A stretch of DNA of 64,000 nt, taken from contig NZ_SOFG01000004.1 in NCBI RefSeq assembly GCF_004402485.1, positions 682,001 through 746,000 on the forward strand, given 5' to 3'. The DNA comes from Cryobacterium algoricola. GTDB lineage: Bacteria > Actinomycetota > Actinomycetes > Actinomycetales > Microbacteriaceae. The notes beneath the pieces were generated by a model. The model was not told where the DNA came from. It saw nothing but the letters and a program-made list of their open reading frames with translations, and did no database searches. This document shows, piece by piece, positions 17,513 through 25,795 of the stretch (position 1 is its first letter; each line of letters opens with the position of its first letter). A program made the translations under genes and the position numbers.

Positions 17513-18166
17513 TTAGTCCGCCATCGACGGCGTCGAGCGGCTCCGTGACCGACTCAATCGATCGCCGCAGACGATGGCCAGCACGCCGAGGAACATAGCG
17601 CTGCCGACTCGGATCAGTCCATCGAGGGCACCGATCAGGATGATCGGCGTCAGCGCAGATTGTTGAGTGTCCCCGGCTGCGATGACCTGCGTCAACAGCC
17701 ACGGCACGGACACTGCAACCAGAGCCCAGGCGGGCGCCCAATTCCACGGCGCCGGAACGACACCGGCCCGAGCGATCTGAATGACGGCAACGAGAGCGGC
17801 CGCGAACTGGACGAAGGGATCGATATACCCGAACTGAAGCAACGACCCCGGCGGCGAATCGTGCGGGAAGGCCGCGATCAGAACGGACGAGAAGACTTGT
17901 CCCAGGACCAGCCAGACAGCCAGCACGGTCAACGCGGCAGTACCCAGTGGCCGCCGTGCCGTGACACTCCCCGATCCCCGCAGTCCGAAGGCGAACACGA
18001 GCAGGGCCGCCGCATACACCGCCACACGGATGACGCCACCCGCGCCGATCAGTGTGGTCACGGCCTGCGCGGCCACTCCGAAGACCACGCTGACCAGCAG
18101 CAGGACACCCCCGACGGTCCAGGCCCGGCCGGGTGCCACAGGAGCAGGATTCTGAGAAGTAGCCAT
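17513..18166 (-). CDS. Uncharacterised six-helix membrane protein
   Basis: 217-residue integral membrane protein with about six hydrophobic helices (first at 17-41, then 45-63, 75-97, 110-130, 140-160 and 175-200) and a basic Ser/Arg C-terminus. It starts at ATG 18166 with TACAGT (18175-18180) eight bases upstream and no SD, suggesting a leaderless message. The 368-residue unknown protein follows it directly, so the pair may act together. No known family recognised. Confidence 0.65.
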   Translation of the reverse strand: MATSQNPAPVAPGRAWTVGGVLLLVSVVFGVAAQAVTTLIGAGGVIRVAVYAAALLVFAFGLRGSGSVTARRPLGTAALTVLAVWLVLGQVFSSVLIAAFPHDSPPGSLLQFGYIDPFVQFAAALVAVIQIARAGVVPAPWNWAPAWALVAVSVPWLLTQVIAAGDTQQSALTPIILIGALDGLIRVGSAMFLGVLAIVCGDRLSRSRSRSTPSMAD

Positions 18167-18174
18167 GTTGCCGC

Positions 18175-18180
18175 ACTGTA
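18175..18180 (-). promoter_or_regulatory. Leaderless -10 box for the membrane protein gene
   Basis: TACAGT on the minus strand ends eight bases before ATG 18166. The rest of the 316-base gap up to the tRNA (18167-18482) holds only the tRNA terminator and a small dyad at 18407-18427; no gene is seen. Confidence 0.4.
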
Positions 18181-18406
18181 CTCGTCATCAGCAGAGAGTG
18201 ACCCACCCCCAAAGGGGGCCTGCCCACCCCGGATGGGATGAACTCGCTCGCGCTCTCCACGCCTCTCGCCGGCATCTCAATTCGCAAGCGGGTCCCGAGC
18301 GTGGCGCCGCCTCTTGCAGCTTCGAGGACGCTCATTGGTTGCCAGCCGTGTCTGCGGACGCCATCTCGCGGACCTGAATCTCGTCGGTCTTCGTCTCACA
18401 TGTCGC

Positions 18407-18427
18407 AGTCATGGCTAAATCATGACT
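18407..18427. repeat. Short inverted repeat AGTCATG-N7-CATGACT
   Basis: Perfect 7-bp arms at 18407-18413 and 18421-18427, directly beyond the tRNA-Lys terminator. No associated gene start; function unknown. Confidence 0.4.
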
Positions 18428-18432
18428 ACAAC

Positions 18433-18468
18433 AAAAAAGGGCCCCGTTCATGTGAACGGAACCCTTTG
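18433..18468 (-). terminator. Rho-independent terminator after tRNA-Lys
   Basis: On the minus strand a hairpin with AAAGGG/CCCTTT outer arms (18436-18441 with 18462-18467) and an inner CCGTTC/GAACGG stem is followed by TTTTTT, a classic intrinsic terminator about 15 bases after the tRNA 3' end. Confidence 0.85.
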
Positions 18469-18482
18469 CTGATCTTGCTTTG

Positions 18483-18558
<76 letters not shown>

Positions 18559-18659
18559 GTATTTGTTACTCCGGGACGACCCGAAGCGACTCTAGAGAAT
18601 AACACCGGAAACGTCTCCGGCGCCAATCGAGGCCGCGCACCGGTGAGTCGCGCGGAAAT

Positions 18660-18665
18660 TACTAT
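18660..18665 (+). promoter_or_regulatory. -10 box for hisN-like gene
   Basis: TACTAT ends ten bases before GTG 18676, consistent with a leaderless or near-leaderless transcript. Confidence 0.4.
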
Positions 18666-18675
18666 CCTTGGGAGT

Positions 18676-19566
18676 GTGACCGACGCGACAATTCCTGCCC
18701 GAAACAACGCCTCAGACGAGCCCTCGACCTCTGACACCGTCTACAGCCTCGACGAGGATCTGGCCCTCGCCATCGAGCTCGCCGATGCCGCGGACGCCAT
18801 CTCACGCGACCGCTTCACCGCGATGGACCTCGTCGTCACGACCAAGCCGGACCGCACCCCGGTGACCGACGCCGACCAGGCCGTCGAACGGGCCATCCGG
18901 ACCCTCCTGTCCGAACGTCGTCCGAACGACGGCATTCTCGGCGAGGAATACGGAACCGCCGGCTCGACCGTGCGACAGTGGATCATCGACCCGATCGACG
19001 GCACAGCAGGTTTCCTCCGCGGCGTTCAGATCTGGGGCACCCTGATCTCGCTCGCGGTCGACGGAGTGCCCGTCGTCGGCGTGGTGAGCTCCCCCGCCCT
19101 CGGCAAGCGCTGGTGGGCACGCACGGGCACCGGAGCCTGGTCGAGCGACGAGCGCACCCCCGGCGCCGCGCCGCGCCAACTCCAGGTCTCCGGCGTCGCG
19201 ACCCTCCCCGACGCCTCTCTCAGCTACAACAGCATTCAGCAGTGGGATCAGACCGGCCATCTCGACGAACTTGTCGCCCTGTCGCGATCGGTCTGGCGCA
19301 CCCGGGCATATGGCGACATGTGGTCGTACATGCTCCTCGCCGAGGGCGTGCTCGATATCGTGGCCGAATTCGACCTCAAGCCGTACGACCTGGCTGCACT
19401 CATCCCGATCGTTCAGGAGGCCGGCGGCACGTTCACCTCGGCCGACGGGCTCGAGGGCCCCTGGCACGGCAGCTCGCTCGCCACCAACGGGCCCCTGCAC
19501 GCCGCAACCCTCGAGGTCCTCCGCACGGCGGCGGGCGGCGCCGCCCGCACGGCCCGTCACGGCTGA
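18676..19566 (+). CDS. hisN: Histidinol-phosphatase, inositol-monophosphatase family
   Basis: 296-residue member of the inositol monophosphatase superfamily. Metal-binding motifs are GEEYG (89-93, Glu pair), DPIDGT (105-110) and the late DLKPYDLAALIPIVQEAGG, all Mg2+ phosphatase signatures. In actinobacteria this subgroup usually dephosphorylates histidinol phosphate in histidine synthesis (HisN), and the KPDRTPVTDAD segment fits that. Other histidine genes are not nearby, so inositol or other phosphate esters remain possible. GTG 18676 is chosen over an in-frame GTG at 18643 because of the -10 box between them. Its stop overlaps the start of the following lipoprotein gene. Confidence 0.82.
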   Translation: MTDATIPARNNASDEPSTSDTVYSLDEDLALAIELADAADAISRDRFTAMDLVVTTKPDRTPVTDADQAVERAIRTLLSERRPNDGILGEEYGTAGSTVRQWIIDPIDGTAGFLRGVQIWGTLISLAVDGVPVVGVVSSPALGKRWWARTGTGAWSSDERTPGAAPRQLQVSGVATLPDASLSYNSIQQWDQTGHLDELVALSRSVWRTRAYGDMWSYMLLAEGVLDIVAEFDLKPYDLAALIPIVQEAGGTFTSADGLEGPWHGSSLATNGPLHAATLEVLRTAAGGAARTARHG

Positions 19567-20159
19567 TGCCGCCCTCGCTCCCCGGGGCGGGGCGGAGCGC
19601 CAAGCTCTCTGCCCGGCGCGCACTCGTCACGCGCTCCGTCGTCACGCGCTCCGTCGTGACGCGCTCCGTCGCCGCCGCAGCGCTCGCCCTCGGCCTGTCG
19701 CTCGCAGCGAGCGGATGCGCTGCGGTCGCCAGTCTCTCTCCCTCGGCGGGTGCCGGGAACGGCTCGGTTGCCGCGTCAGCAACGGCGGCGCCGATCGAGG
19801 TGGCGGACGTCCTCGTCGGGGACTGCTTGGACGGCCTCGGGGACGCCGACCTCGCATCCACTTCGACCGTCACCCTGGTGCCGTGCACCGAGCCGCATGC
19901 CTTCGAGGTCTACGCCGGCTTCGACCTGCCGATCGGGACGTATCCCGGCGAGGACGCGGTCGTCGCCGCGGCCGAAGACGGCTGCGGCACCCGGTTCGAA
20001 GCCTTCACCGGAAGCGCATACGACGGTTCCCAGCTCGACTACAACTACTTCATTCCGCCGGAGGACGACTGGACGATCTCCGGCAGCCATCTGGTCTCGT
20101 GCCTCATCGACGACCCTGCGGGGCCCGTGACCGGAACCCTCGCCCAGGCCCGCCGCTGA
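19566..20159 (+). CDS. Septum-formation-family lipoprotein
   Basis: 197-residue exported protein. A basic N-terminus leads into a hydrophobic segment AAAALALGLSLAA ending in the lipobox ASGC, so it should be a lipoprotein. The mature part has the DVLVGDCLD...VPCTEPHAFEVYAGFDLP pattern of actinobacterial septum-formation proteins (conserved Cys pairs and a CxxPH motif). ATG 19566 overlaps the hisN stop by one base. Three 15-nt repeats (VTRSV encoded three times, 19626-19670) precede the signal helix, and shorter in-frame starts are possible. Function in division is known only by family name. Confidence 0.72.
   Translation: MPPSLPGAGRSAKLSARRALVTRSVVTRSVVTRSVAAAALALGLSLAASGCAAVASLSPSAGAGNGSVAASATAAPIEVADVLVGDCLDGLGDADLASTSTVTLVPCTEPHAFEVYAGFDLPIGTYPGEDAVVAAAEDGCGTRFEAFTGSAYDGSQLDYNYFIPPEDDWTISGSHLVSCLIDDPAGPVTGTLAQARR
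19626..19670 (+). repeat. 15-nt tandem repeat, three units
   Basis: GTCACGCGCTCCGTC occurs twice, then once with a single change, encoding VTRSV three times in the basic n-region of the lipoprotein signal peptide. Copy-number changes would stay in frame. Confidence 0.85.
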
Positions 20160-20188
20160 CGCGAGGGCTGCCCCTCCGGTTCGACGGG

Positions 20189-21913
20189 TCAGGCTTCGCT
20201 GTCCCACTGGGTGCCGTCGAGGTCCCCACGCAGCGTGCCCGTCGCCCTGTCGACGGCGGCGCCGACGGTGTCGGCGAAGCGCTCCGGAGGGAACCGTGTG
20301 CCCAGCCCATAGCGACGCAGCACGTCTTTCACCGGCCCTTTCATCTCCGCGAAGATGAGGGTGGCCCCGCGCGATGTCAGGAATTCGTCGAGCTCGAGCA
20401 GCTCGTCGACGGCCGTGGTGTCGATATCGGTGATGGGCTCCGCGGCCAGGATGACGGTGCGAACGTCGGGACCGGCCGCGCTGACCGTCGCCCGGACATA
20501 GTCGTCGAAGATCCCGCCATTGGCGAAGAAGAGCGGCGCGTCGAAACGCACGATGACGATGCCGGGCAGGCGCTCGCCGTCCGGATGCCGCGACAGGTCG
20601 TGGTAGCCCCGGAGACCGCGGATACGGCCTAACTCCGCCCGATACGGCCGCCAGGCGTGACCGACGAACTCGCCGAGCGACAGGACGACCGCGACGATGA
20701 TCCCCTCGATCACTCCGACGACGAGCACGCCGAGGAAGGCGGCGACGGACAGGAAGGCATCGGTCCTGCTCATCCGCACGAGGGCGACGAATCCCGTGAT
20801 GTCGACGAGCCCCGCCGCCGCGACCATGACGACGGCCGCGATCGTGGCGGAGGGCAGATAGTCCGTGACCCCGGGTGCGAGCAGCATGAACAGGACGAGA
20901 AGCACCGCCCCGGCCACTCCCGCAAGTTGCGAGCGCGCCCCGGCATTCTCAGCGGCGGCCGTACGCGACGACGACGCCGAGATGGGGAACCCGCCCAGCA
21001 GGCCGGCGAACAGGTTCGAGGCGCCGACCGCCACCATCTCCTGGCTGCCGTCGACGTTGTCCCCGCGGCGGGCGGCGAAGGTGCGGGAGAGCACCGCGGT
21101 GTCAGCGAAGGCGATGAGCGCCATCCCGAGCGCGGGAAGGGCCAGGCCGACGACATCCGCCCCCTGCAGGCCGGCGAGGGCGGGTGCCGGGAGCCCGGCG
21201 GGAAGAGCGCCGACGACGGGGATGTCGCCGTGGAGCCTGAGGACTCCCGTCAGCACCATCGAGGTCACGACCGCGACGAGGATCCCGGGGATGCGGCTCT
21301 TCGTCCAGACCAGGACCAGAATGACGGCGAGTGAACCGATTCCGAACAGCATCGCGGTCGGGTTCACCCGGCCGCGCGCGATGCCGGTGACGATGGCGAT
21401 CGCATCTCCCAGGGGTGACTCCGAGGAGATGGAGAAGCCGAGGATCGGTGGGATCTGCGACAGGATGACGATCACCGCGAGCGCATTGAGGTAGCCGACC
21501 CGGATCGGCTTGGAGAGCAGGTCGGTCACGAACCCCAGGCGCAGTAGTCCGCCCAGGATGAGTACTGCACCGACCATGACGCCCAGGAGTCCGGCGAGGG
21601 CAACGGCCCGGCCGCTGTCCCCCGCGGCGAGCGGCAGGATGGCCGCGGCGATGATCGGCGCCAGCGCCGAGTCCGGGGCGAGCACCAGGATCCGGGAGGG
21701 CCCGAAGATGGCGTAGGCGATGAGGGGGACGATCGTGGCGAAGAGGCCGGTCTCGGGCGGAAGGCCAGCGACCTCGGCATAACCGATGCCGATCGGGATG
21801 AGCAGGGCGGTCAGGATCGCCCCCGCGCGCAGATCCTTCAGCAGCCACGAGCGCCGGTAGCTCAGCGCCGTGGCGACACCCGGCACCCATCTGCGCAGTC
21901 CGTTGACGGCCAT
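20189..21913 (-). CDS. SulP-family anion transporter with STAS domain
   Basis: 574-residue SLC26/SulP transporter. The N-terminal membrane domain (about 25-410) has the family signatures LPPETGLFATIVPLIAYAIF and LAGLLGGFPISASSSRTA. A cytoplasmic STAS domain (about 440-550) carries DITDIDTTAVDELLEL-type sequence. Substrates of the family include sulfate, bicarbonate and dicarboxylates, and none can be chosen here. No carbonic anhydrase or sulfate gene is adjacent. ATG 21913 is the start used. It converges on the lipoprotein gene and follows the RibD-like gene. Confidence 0.85.
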   Translation of the reverse strand: MAVNGLRRWVPGVATALSYRRSWLLKDLRAGAILTALLIPIGIGYAEVAGLPPETGLFATIVPLIAYAIFGPSRILVLAPDSALAPIIAAAILPLAAGDSGRAVALAGLLGVMVGAVLILGGLLRLGFVTDLLSKPIRVGYLNALAVIVILSQIPPILGFSISSESPLGDAIAIVTGIARGRVNPTAMLFGIGSLAVILVLVWTKSRIPGILVAVVTSMVLTGVLRLHGDIPVVGALPAGLPAPALAGLQGADVVGLALPALGMALIAFADTAVLSRTFAARRGDNVDGSQEMVAVGASNLFAGLLGGFPISASSSRTAAAENAGARSQLAGVAGAVLLVLFMLLAPGVTDYLPSATIAAVVMVAAAGLVDITGFVALVRMSRTDAFLSVAAFLGVLVVGVIEGIIVAVVLSLGEFVGHAWRPYRAELGRIRGLRGYHDLSRHPDGERLPGIVIVRFDAPLFFANGGIFDDYVRATVSAAGPDVRTVILAAEPITDIDTTAVDELLELDEFLTSRGATLIFAEMKGPVKDVLRRYGLGTRFPPERFADTVGAAVDRATGTLRGDLDGTQWDSEA

Positions 21914-21959
21914 CCGGCTCCTCGTCCGAAGTCATCATGCCGCGAAAGCGCCGGGCGGA

Positions 21960-22619
21960 CTACCGGGCCGTGCGACGGGTGAAGACCAGATGCACGACTC
22001 CGGACGGAGACGGGGTGGCCTCGATGTCGAAGCGCTGTTCGAGTCCTTCGAGCCCGTCCCAGAGCCGTTCGCCCCGGCCCACGACGATCGGTGCGAGGAC
22101 GATGTGCATGTGGTCGATCAGATCGGCCTCGAGGAACTGTCGGACCGTGCTGACGCCGCCGCCAATCCGCACGTCGAGGTCCCCGGCCAGGGCGCGAGCC
22201 TGCTCGAGGGCCGAGGCGGGGTCGGCGTCGACGAAATGGAAGGTCGTTCCGCCGTCCATCGCGAGTACCGGCCGAGGATGGTGGGTCAGGACGACGACGG
22301 GGGTGTGGAACACCGGGTTGTCGCCCCACCATCCCTTCCACTCGTCGTCTTCCCAGGGACCGCGCGCCGGGCCGAACTTGTTGCGCCCCATGATCTCGAC
22401 GCCGATCCCGGGACCCCAGGCGCTCGCGAACGCATCGTCGACGCCGAAGGATGCCGACGACTCCCCGTGGAGGCCCATCGCACGGAACGTGCGCGTCGCG
22501 ATCGCCCACTCCATGAGCCGGGAGCCGGCGTGGCCGAAGGGAGTGTCGAGCTGCTGGCCCTCACCGGCGCCGAAGCCGTCGAGGGAGACCGAGAAGTTGT
22601 GCACGCGGACGAGGGACAT
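21960..22619 (-). CDS. Dihydrofolate reductase / RibD C-terminal-domain family protein
   Basis: 219-residue protein of the RibD_C/DHFR-like superfamily, NADPH-dependent reductases of unknown substrate. Features are the N-terminal FSVSLDGFGAG, GRNKFGP, VVVLTHHPRP and the nucleotide-binding loop VRIGGGVSTVRQFLEADLIDHMHI. ATG 22619 follows CAGGAG. It is a stand-alone single-domain version, unlike bifunctional RibD, so a riboflavin role is not implied. It lies downstream of tmRNA on the same strand with no clear intrinsic terminator between them. Confidence 0.8.
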   Translation of the reverse strand: MSLVRVHNFSVSLDGFGAGEGQQLDTPFGHAGSRLMEWAIATRTFRAMGLHGESSASFGVDDAFASAWGPGIGVEIMGRNKFGPARGPWEDDEWKGWWGDNPVFHTPVVVLTHHPRPVLAMDGGTTFHFVDADPASALEQARALAGDLDVRIGGGVSTVRQFLEADLIDHMHIVLAPIVVGRGERLWDGLEGLEQRFDIEATPSPSGVVHLVFTRRTAR

Positions 22620-22750
22620 GTCATCTCCTGGAGTCGTGGCCTGTGGGAATCACACTATGGCGATTCGGCCCGCGTATTCAAGGACGCAACGACTCACGAC
22701 CGCCGGTCGGACGGAGATCCAACGACTCAACAACGTGTGACAGGAACCGA

Positions 22751-23137
22751 TGGTGGAGATGGGGGGAATTGAACCCCCGTCCACTGCTGTGGTCATATGC
22801 CTTCTACGGGTGTATCCAGTGAAGTCGTTCTACTCGGCTCCGGAATTTGCCACTGTCAGCTAATCCGACGAGCCCAGCCCTCGTTTAAGTCCCCCTACAC
22901 CCCGCGGCTCAGAGTAGGAGCAATCTCTCTAAATGACGTCAGGGTCCGGGTAGAGAGCATTCCCGGCCTGACGGACTCTCTAGTTGCTTTACTTAGGCCG
23001 CGAGGGCGTAAGCAGAAGCAGAGTCAGTGCGGTTTGTTTTGGCACTTATTGTTTTGCAGGGAGCGTTAACGAGTTAACCCTGCATCCTCGACCCGCTTCT
23101 CACAATTGCGCAGGCAATGTCGAAACCGATCATCCCC
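22751..23137 (-). ncRNA. ssrA: tmRNA (transfer-messenger RNA)
   Basis: Ribosome-rescue RNA of about 387 nt. The 5' acceptor GGGGATG (ending 23137) pairs with CATCTCC at the 3' end, followed by encoded ACCA (22751-22754), and the T arm GGGTTCAATTCCC is intact. The tag frame runs from the resume codon GCC (23041-23043) to TAA (22993-22995) and encodes AKTNRTDSASAYALAA, with the expected ALAA degron. SmpB, its partner, is encoded about 1.2 kb upstream on the same strand. A TTGACA -35-like hexamer lies at 23213-23218; its -10 is not clear. Confidence 0.97.
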
Positions 23138-23255
23138 ATGCGCACTCGTCGCCCTGGTTCGGCGCCACCGGCTTGCGGTGGAATGAGTGGGTCCTGTCAC
23201 ACGCTGTTGAGTTGTCAAGACTGCACACGTTCTTTCGAACTGCTCGTGCAGCCCT

Positions 23256-24230
23256 TCAGTCTACAACACTTGTGCCGGGATGTGGGGCGACGGCCAGGAG
23301 GACGCGCTCAGCTTCTGAGTCACTGGGAACGATCACGTCTAGGGATGCGGCACCCGACCGGACCGTGACGACACTCGCCTCCGCGTAACGCGGATGCCGG
23401 TGCACAGTGACAAAGTCCAGCCGCGCCAGGAACACGATCAGGCGGGAGCTCGACAATTCGGATCGGTCGGCGAGTCCGAACCAGTCACGGCGGGACAGGA
23501 TCTGCACCTCCGCGTCGGTCCCGCAGACGATGGCGCCGTGCAGCACGGTCGGACGCAACAGGTTCAGCACGCCGGCCAGGAAGCCGCCGTCCACCCGGAC
23601 CCGCTGCCGCGGATGCGCGGCGTAGAGGTGGAGTTCGGGCTCGCGATCCCGAAGATTGGTCCAGTCCGCCATCAGGTCCGCGTCGGTCGCCCGGAATGCG
23701 GCGGAGTTGAGGACGGCATTGGGCCGGCGGTCGACGGCGGGGCCGACCGGGAAAGTGAGCATCGACGCTGCGAGCGTTGCGGCTTCGGGTGAGCCGACTG
23801 TCACGGCCGAACCGAGCGACATGTCGCGGAGGAGGTCGACGAATCCGCTGACGACCTCGCGCGAGGAGCCGTTGTAGCCGATCTGGAGCACGCTGCCGTC
23901 CCGGGAGTGCACCCGCAGGCGACCGTCGGTCAGGTCGACGCTGTCCTCGATGGCGACGACGGCGTCGTAGGGCAGGGTCGAGCCGGCGTATTCGGAGCCG
24001 GTCCTGCTCAACACGGTGAGGTCCACGTCCCCCGCGATGATCAGGTGGTCGTAGAGATCCATGGTGGGGTCAGCGTCCCTGCGGGGGATGTTCCGCGGCA
24101 CCTTGAGCACGAGCCGTTCCGACGTGGGATCGCAGCCGAAGTCACGAAAGAGCCGCGGGACCTCATCAAGCGTCCGCACCGCGTCCACCCAGGGGCCGAA
24201 GGCGTTGTATTCCGCGTCGGCTGTACTCAT
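23256..24230 (-). CDS. Uncharacterised protein between smpB and ssrA
   Basis: 324-residue soluble protein with no signal peptide; no family recognised. It has an acidic N-terminal part with DAVRTLDEVPRLFRDFG, then strands typical of a PH-like or beta-rich module (LPYDAVVAIEDSVDLTDGRLRVHSR), then a second half repeating similar strands. ATG 24230 is chosen because TACGAT (24238-24243) lies seven bases upstream, a leaderless arrangement; eight further in-frame residues upstream are unlikely. It is transcribed in the same direction as smpB and ssrA, and a role in that pathway is untested. Confidence 0.7.
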   Translation of the reverse strand: MSTADAEYNAFGPWVDAVRTLDEVPRLFRDFGCDPTSERLVLKVPRNIPRRDADPTMDLYDHLIIAGDVDLTVLSRTGSEYAGSTLPYDAVVAIEDSVDLTDGRLRVHSRDGSVLQIGYNGSSREVVSGFVDLLRDMSLGSAVTVGSPEAATLAASMLTFPVGPAVDRRPNAVLNSAAFRATDADLMADWTNLRDREPELHLYAAHPRQRVRVDGGFLAGVLNLLRPTVLHGAIVCGTDAEVQILSRRDWFGLADRSELSSSRLIVFLARLDFVTVHRHPRYAEASVVTVRSGAASLDVIVPSDSEAERVLLAVAPHPGTSVVD

Positions 24231-24237
24231 TGTCTTT

Positions 24238-24243
24238 ATCGTA
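24238..24243 (-). promoter_or_regulatory. Leaderless -10 box
   Basis: TACGAT on the minus strand, seven bases before ATG 24230, no SD between. Confidence 0.45.
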
Positions 24244-24329
24244 ACGCCCGGCATTTGTCGTATTGATGCACTTGGGCGCGCCCGGCCACCCCCCGAGCGG
24301 GCCGCCGGGTCATCCGCTGCTTCGGGCGG

Positions 24330-24806
24330 TCAGTCGCCGAGGTGCTTGCGCGCGGACATCGCGCGGTCGGACTCGCGCTTGTCCTGACGTTCGCGCAGGG
24401 TCTGGCGCTTGTCGTATTCCTTCTTGCCCTTTGCGACGGCGATCTCGACCTTGGCCTTGCCGTTGCTGAAATAGATCCGCAGCGGGACGAGCGTGTAGCC
24501 GCCCTCTTTGGTCTTGTGGCTGATCTTGACGATCTCCTGCTTGTGCAGCAGCAGTTTGCGCTTGCGCCGCGGCGGGTGGTTCGTCCAGGTGCCGGCCATG
24601 TATTCCTGGATGTGCACGGCGTCGAGCCAGGCTTCGCCGCCCTCGATGAAGGCATAGCCGTCGACGAGCGAGGCGCGTCCCGCGCGAAGCGACTTCACCT
24701 CGGTTCCGGTCAAGACCATTCCGGCCTCGTACGTCTCCTCGATGAGGTAGTCGTGGCGTGCCTTGCGATTGGTCGAGACGACCTTTTCGCCGATTTCCCT
24801 GGGCAC
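24330..24806 (-). CDS. smpB: SsrA-binding protein SmpB
   Basis: 158-residue SmpB, the protein partner that delivers tmRNA to stalled ribosomes. It shows the oligonucleotide-binding core with [38 protein letters not shown] and the basic C-terminal tail [19 protein letters not shown] that occupies the mRNA channel. GTG 24806 has GAGGAG six bases upstream. It lies 74 bases after ftsX in the conserved order prfB-ftsE-ftsX-smpB, with ssrA further down. Confidence 0.97.
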   Translation of the reverse strand: MPREIGEKVVSTNRKARHDYLIEETYEAGMVLTGTEVKSLRAGRASLVDGYAFIEGGEAWLDAVHIQEYMAGTWTNHPPRRKRKLLLHKQEIVKISHKTKEGGYTLVPLRIYFSNGKAKVEIAVAKGKKEYDKRQTLRERQDKRESDRAMSARKHLGD

Positions 24807-24880
24807 GGGTTACTCCTCAACGTCGTTGGGTGGGCAGGCCGAGGACCGGCCAGCCCACCAGTCTAGCGCTCGGCGGGAGG

Positions 24881-25795
24881 CTAGACCTTCAGATAGCGGG
24901 TGATGGCGAAGTTGGCGGAGAACGCCGCGAGTACCGCGCCGACCACCAGCAGAATCGGCACGACAAGGAGCGCATCCTGCATCCCCACGAGCGAGAAGCC
25001 CGTGAGTCGGGAACCGAGGAAGCCCTGCACGAACCATTGCACCAGGGCAAGGATCGCACCACCCGCCAGGAGCGATCCGAGGAGCGCGGCAAAGACGCCC
25101 TCGAGGATGAACGGTGTCTGGATGAACCGGTTCGACGCGCCGACGAGTCTCATGATGCCGAGTTCTCGCCGCCTCGAGAACGCCGACAGCCGGATGGTGG
25201 TGGCGATCAGCAGCGCCGCCGCCACGAGCATGAGCGCGGCGATACCGATCGCCGTGTAACTCGCCGCGTTGAGCACGGAGAAGATCTGGTCGAGGTATTT
25301 GCGCTGGTCCGCGACGTTCTCGACCCCGGCGACGCCGGACAGGCTCTCGACGAGCACGTCCGATTGGGACGGGTCCTTGAGGTTCACCCAGAAGGTCTGG
25401 TTCAGCTGGTCGGGCGTCACGTAGTCGGCGACGGGGTTGCCGGCGAACTGCTTCTTGAAGTTCTCGAAGGCCTGCTCGTGCGTCTCGAAATAGTACTTGT
25501 CCACGAACGGGGACAGCGTCGCAGACTCGAGCTGCGCCTTGACAGAGTCGATCTGGTCCTGGCTGGCCTCTCCGCCGGTGCAGGTCTCCCCCGGCGAGAT
25601 GGCGGTACACATGTAGATTCCGACCTGCGCACGGTCGTACCAGAAGTTCTTCATCTGGCCTATCTGCATCTGCATCAGGATCGCGGCGCCGACGAAGGTC
25701 AGCGAGATGAAGGTCACGAGCACGACGGAGACAACCATCGAGGCATTGCGACGCAGGCCGTTGGCGGCTTCGGAGAGCACCAGTCCGAGTCTCAT
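24881..25795 (-). CDS. ftsX: Cell division protein FtsX
   Basis: 304-residue FtsX, the membrane part of the FtsEX complex that couples cytosolic ATP hydrolysis to activation of peptidoglycan hydrolases at the septum. Four transmembrane segments: one near residue 20-43, then three in the C-terminal half (from about 180). The large extracellular domain lies between the first and second. The start ATG overlaps the ftsE stop (ATGA, 25792-25795). [12 protein letters not shown] is the conserved cytoplasmic loop contacting FtsE. The extracellular loop has two cysteines (around [10 protein letters not shown]) that may form a disulfide. Confidence 0.95.
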   Translation of the reverse strand: MRLGLVLSEAANGLRRNASMVVSVVLVTFISLTFVGAAILMQMQIGQMKNFWYDRAQVGIYMCTAISPGETCTGGEASQDQIDSVKAQLESATLSPFVDKYYFETHEQAFENFKKQFAGNPVADYVTPDQLNQTFWVNLKDPSQSDVLVESLSGVAGVENVADQRKYLDQIFSVLNAASYTAIGIAALMLVAAALLIATTIRLSAFSRRRELGIMRLVGASNRFIQTPFILEGVFAALLGSLLAGGAILALVQWFVQGFLGSRLTGFSLVGMQDALLVVPILLVVGAVLAAFSANFAITRYLKV

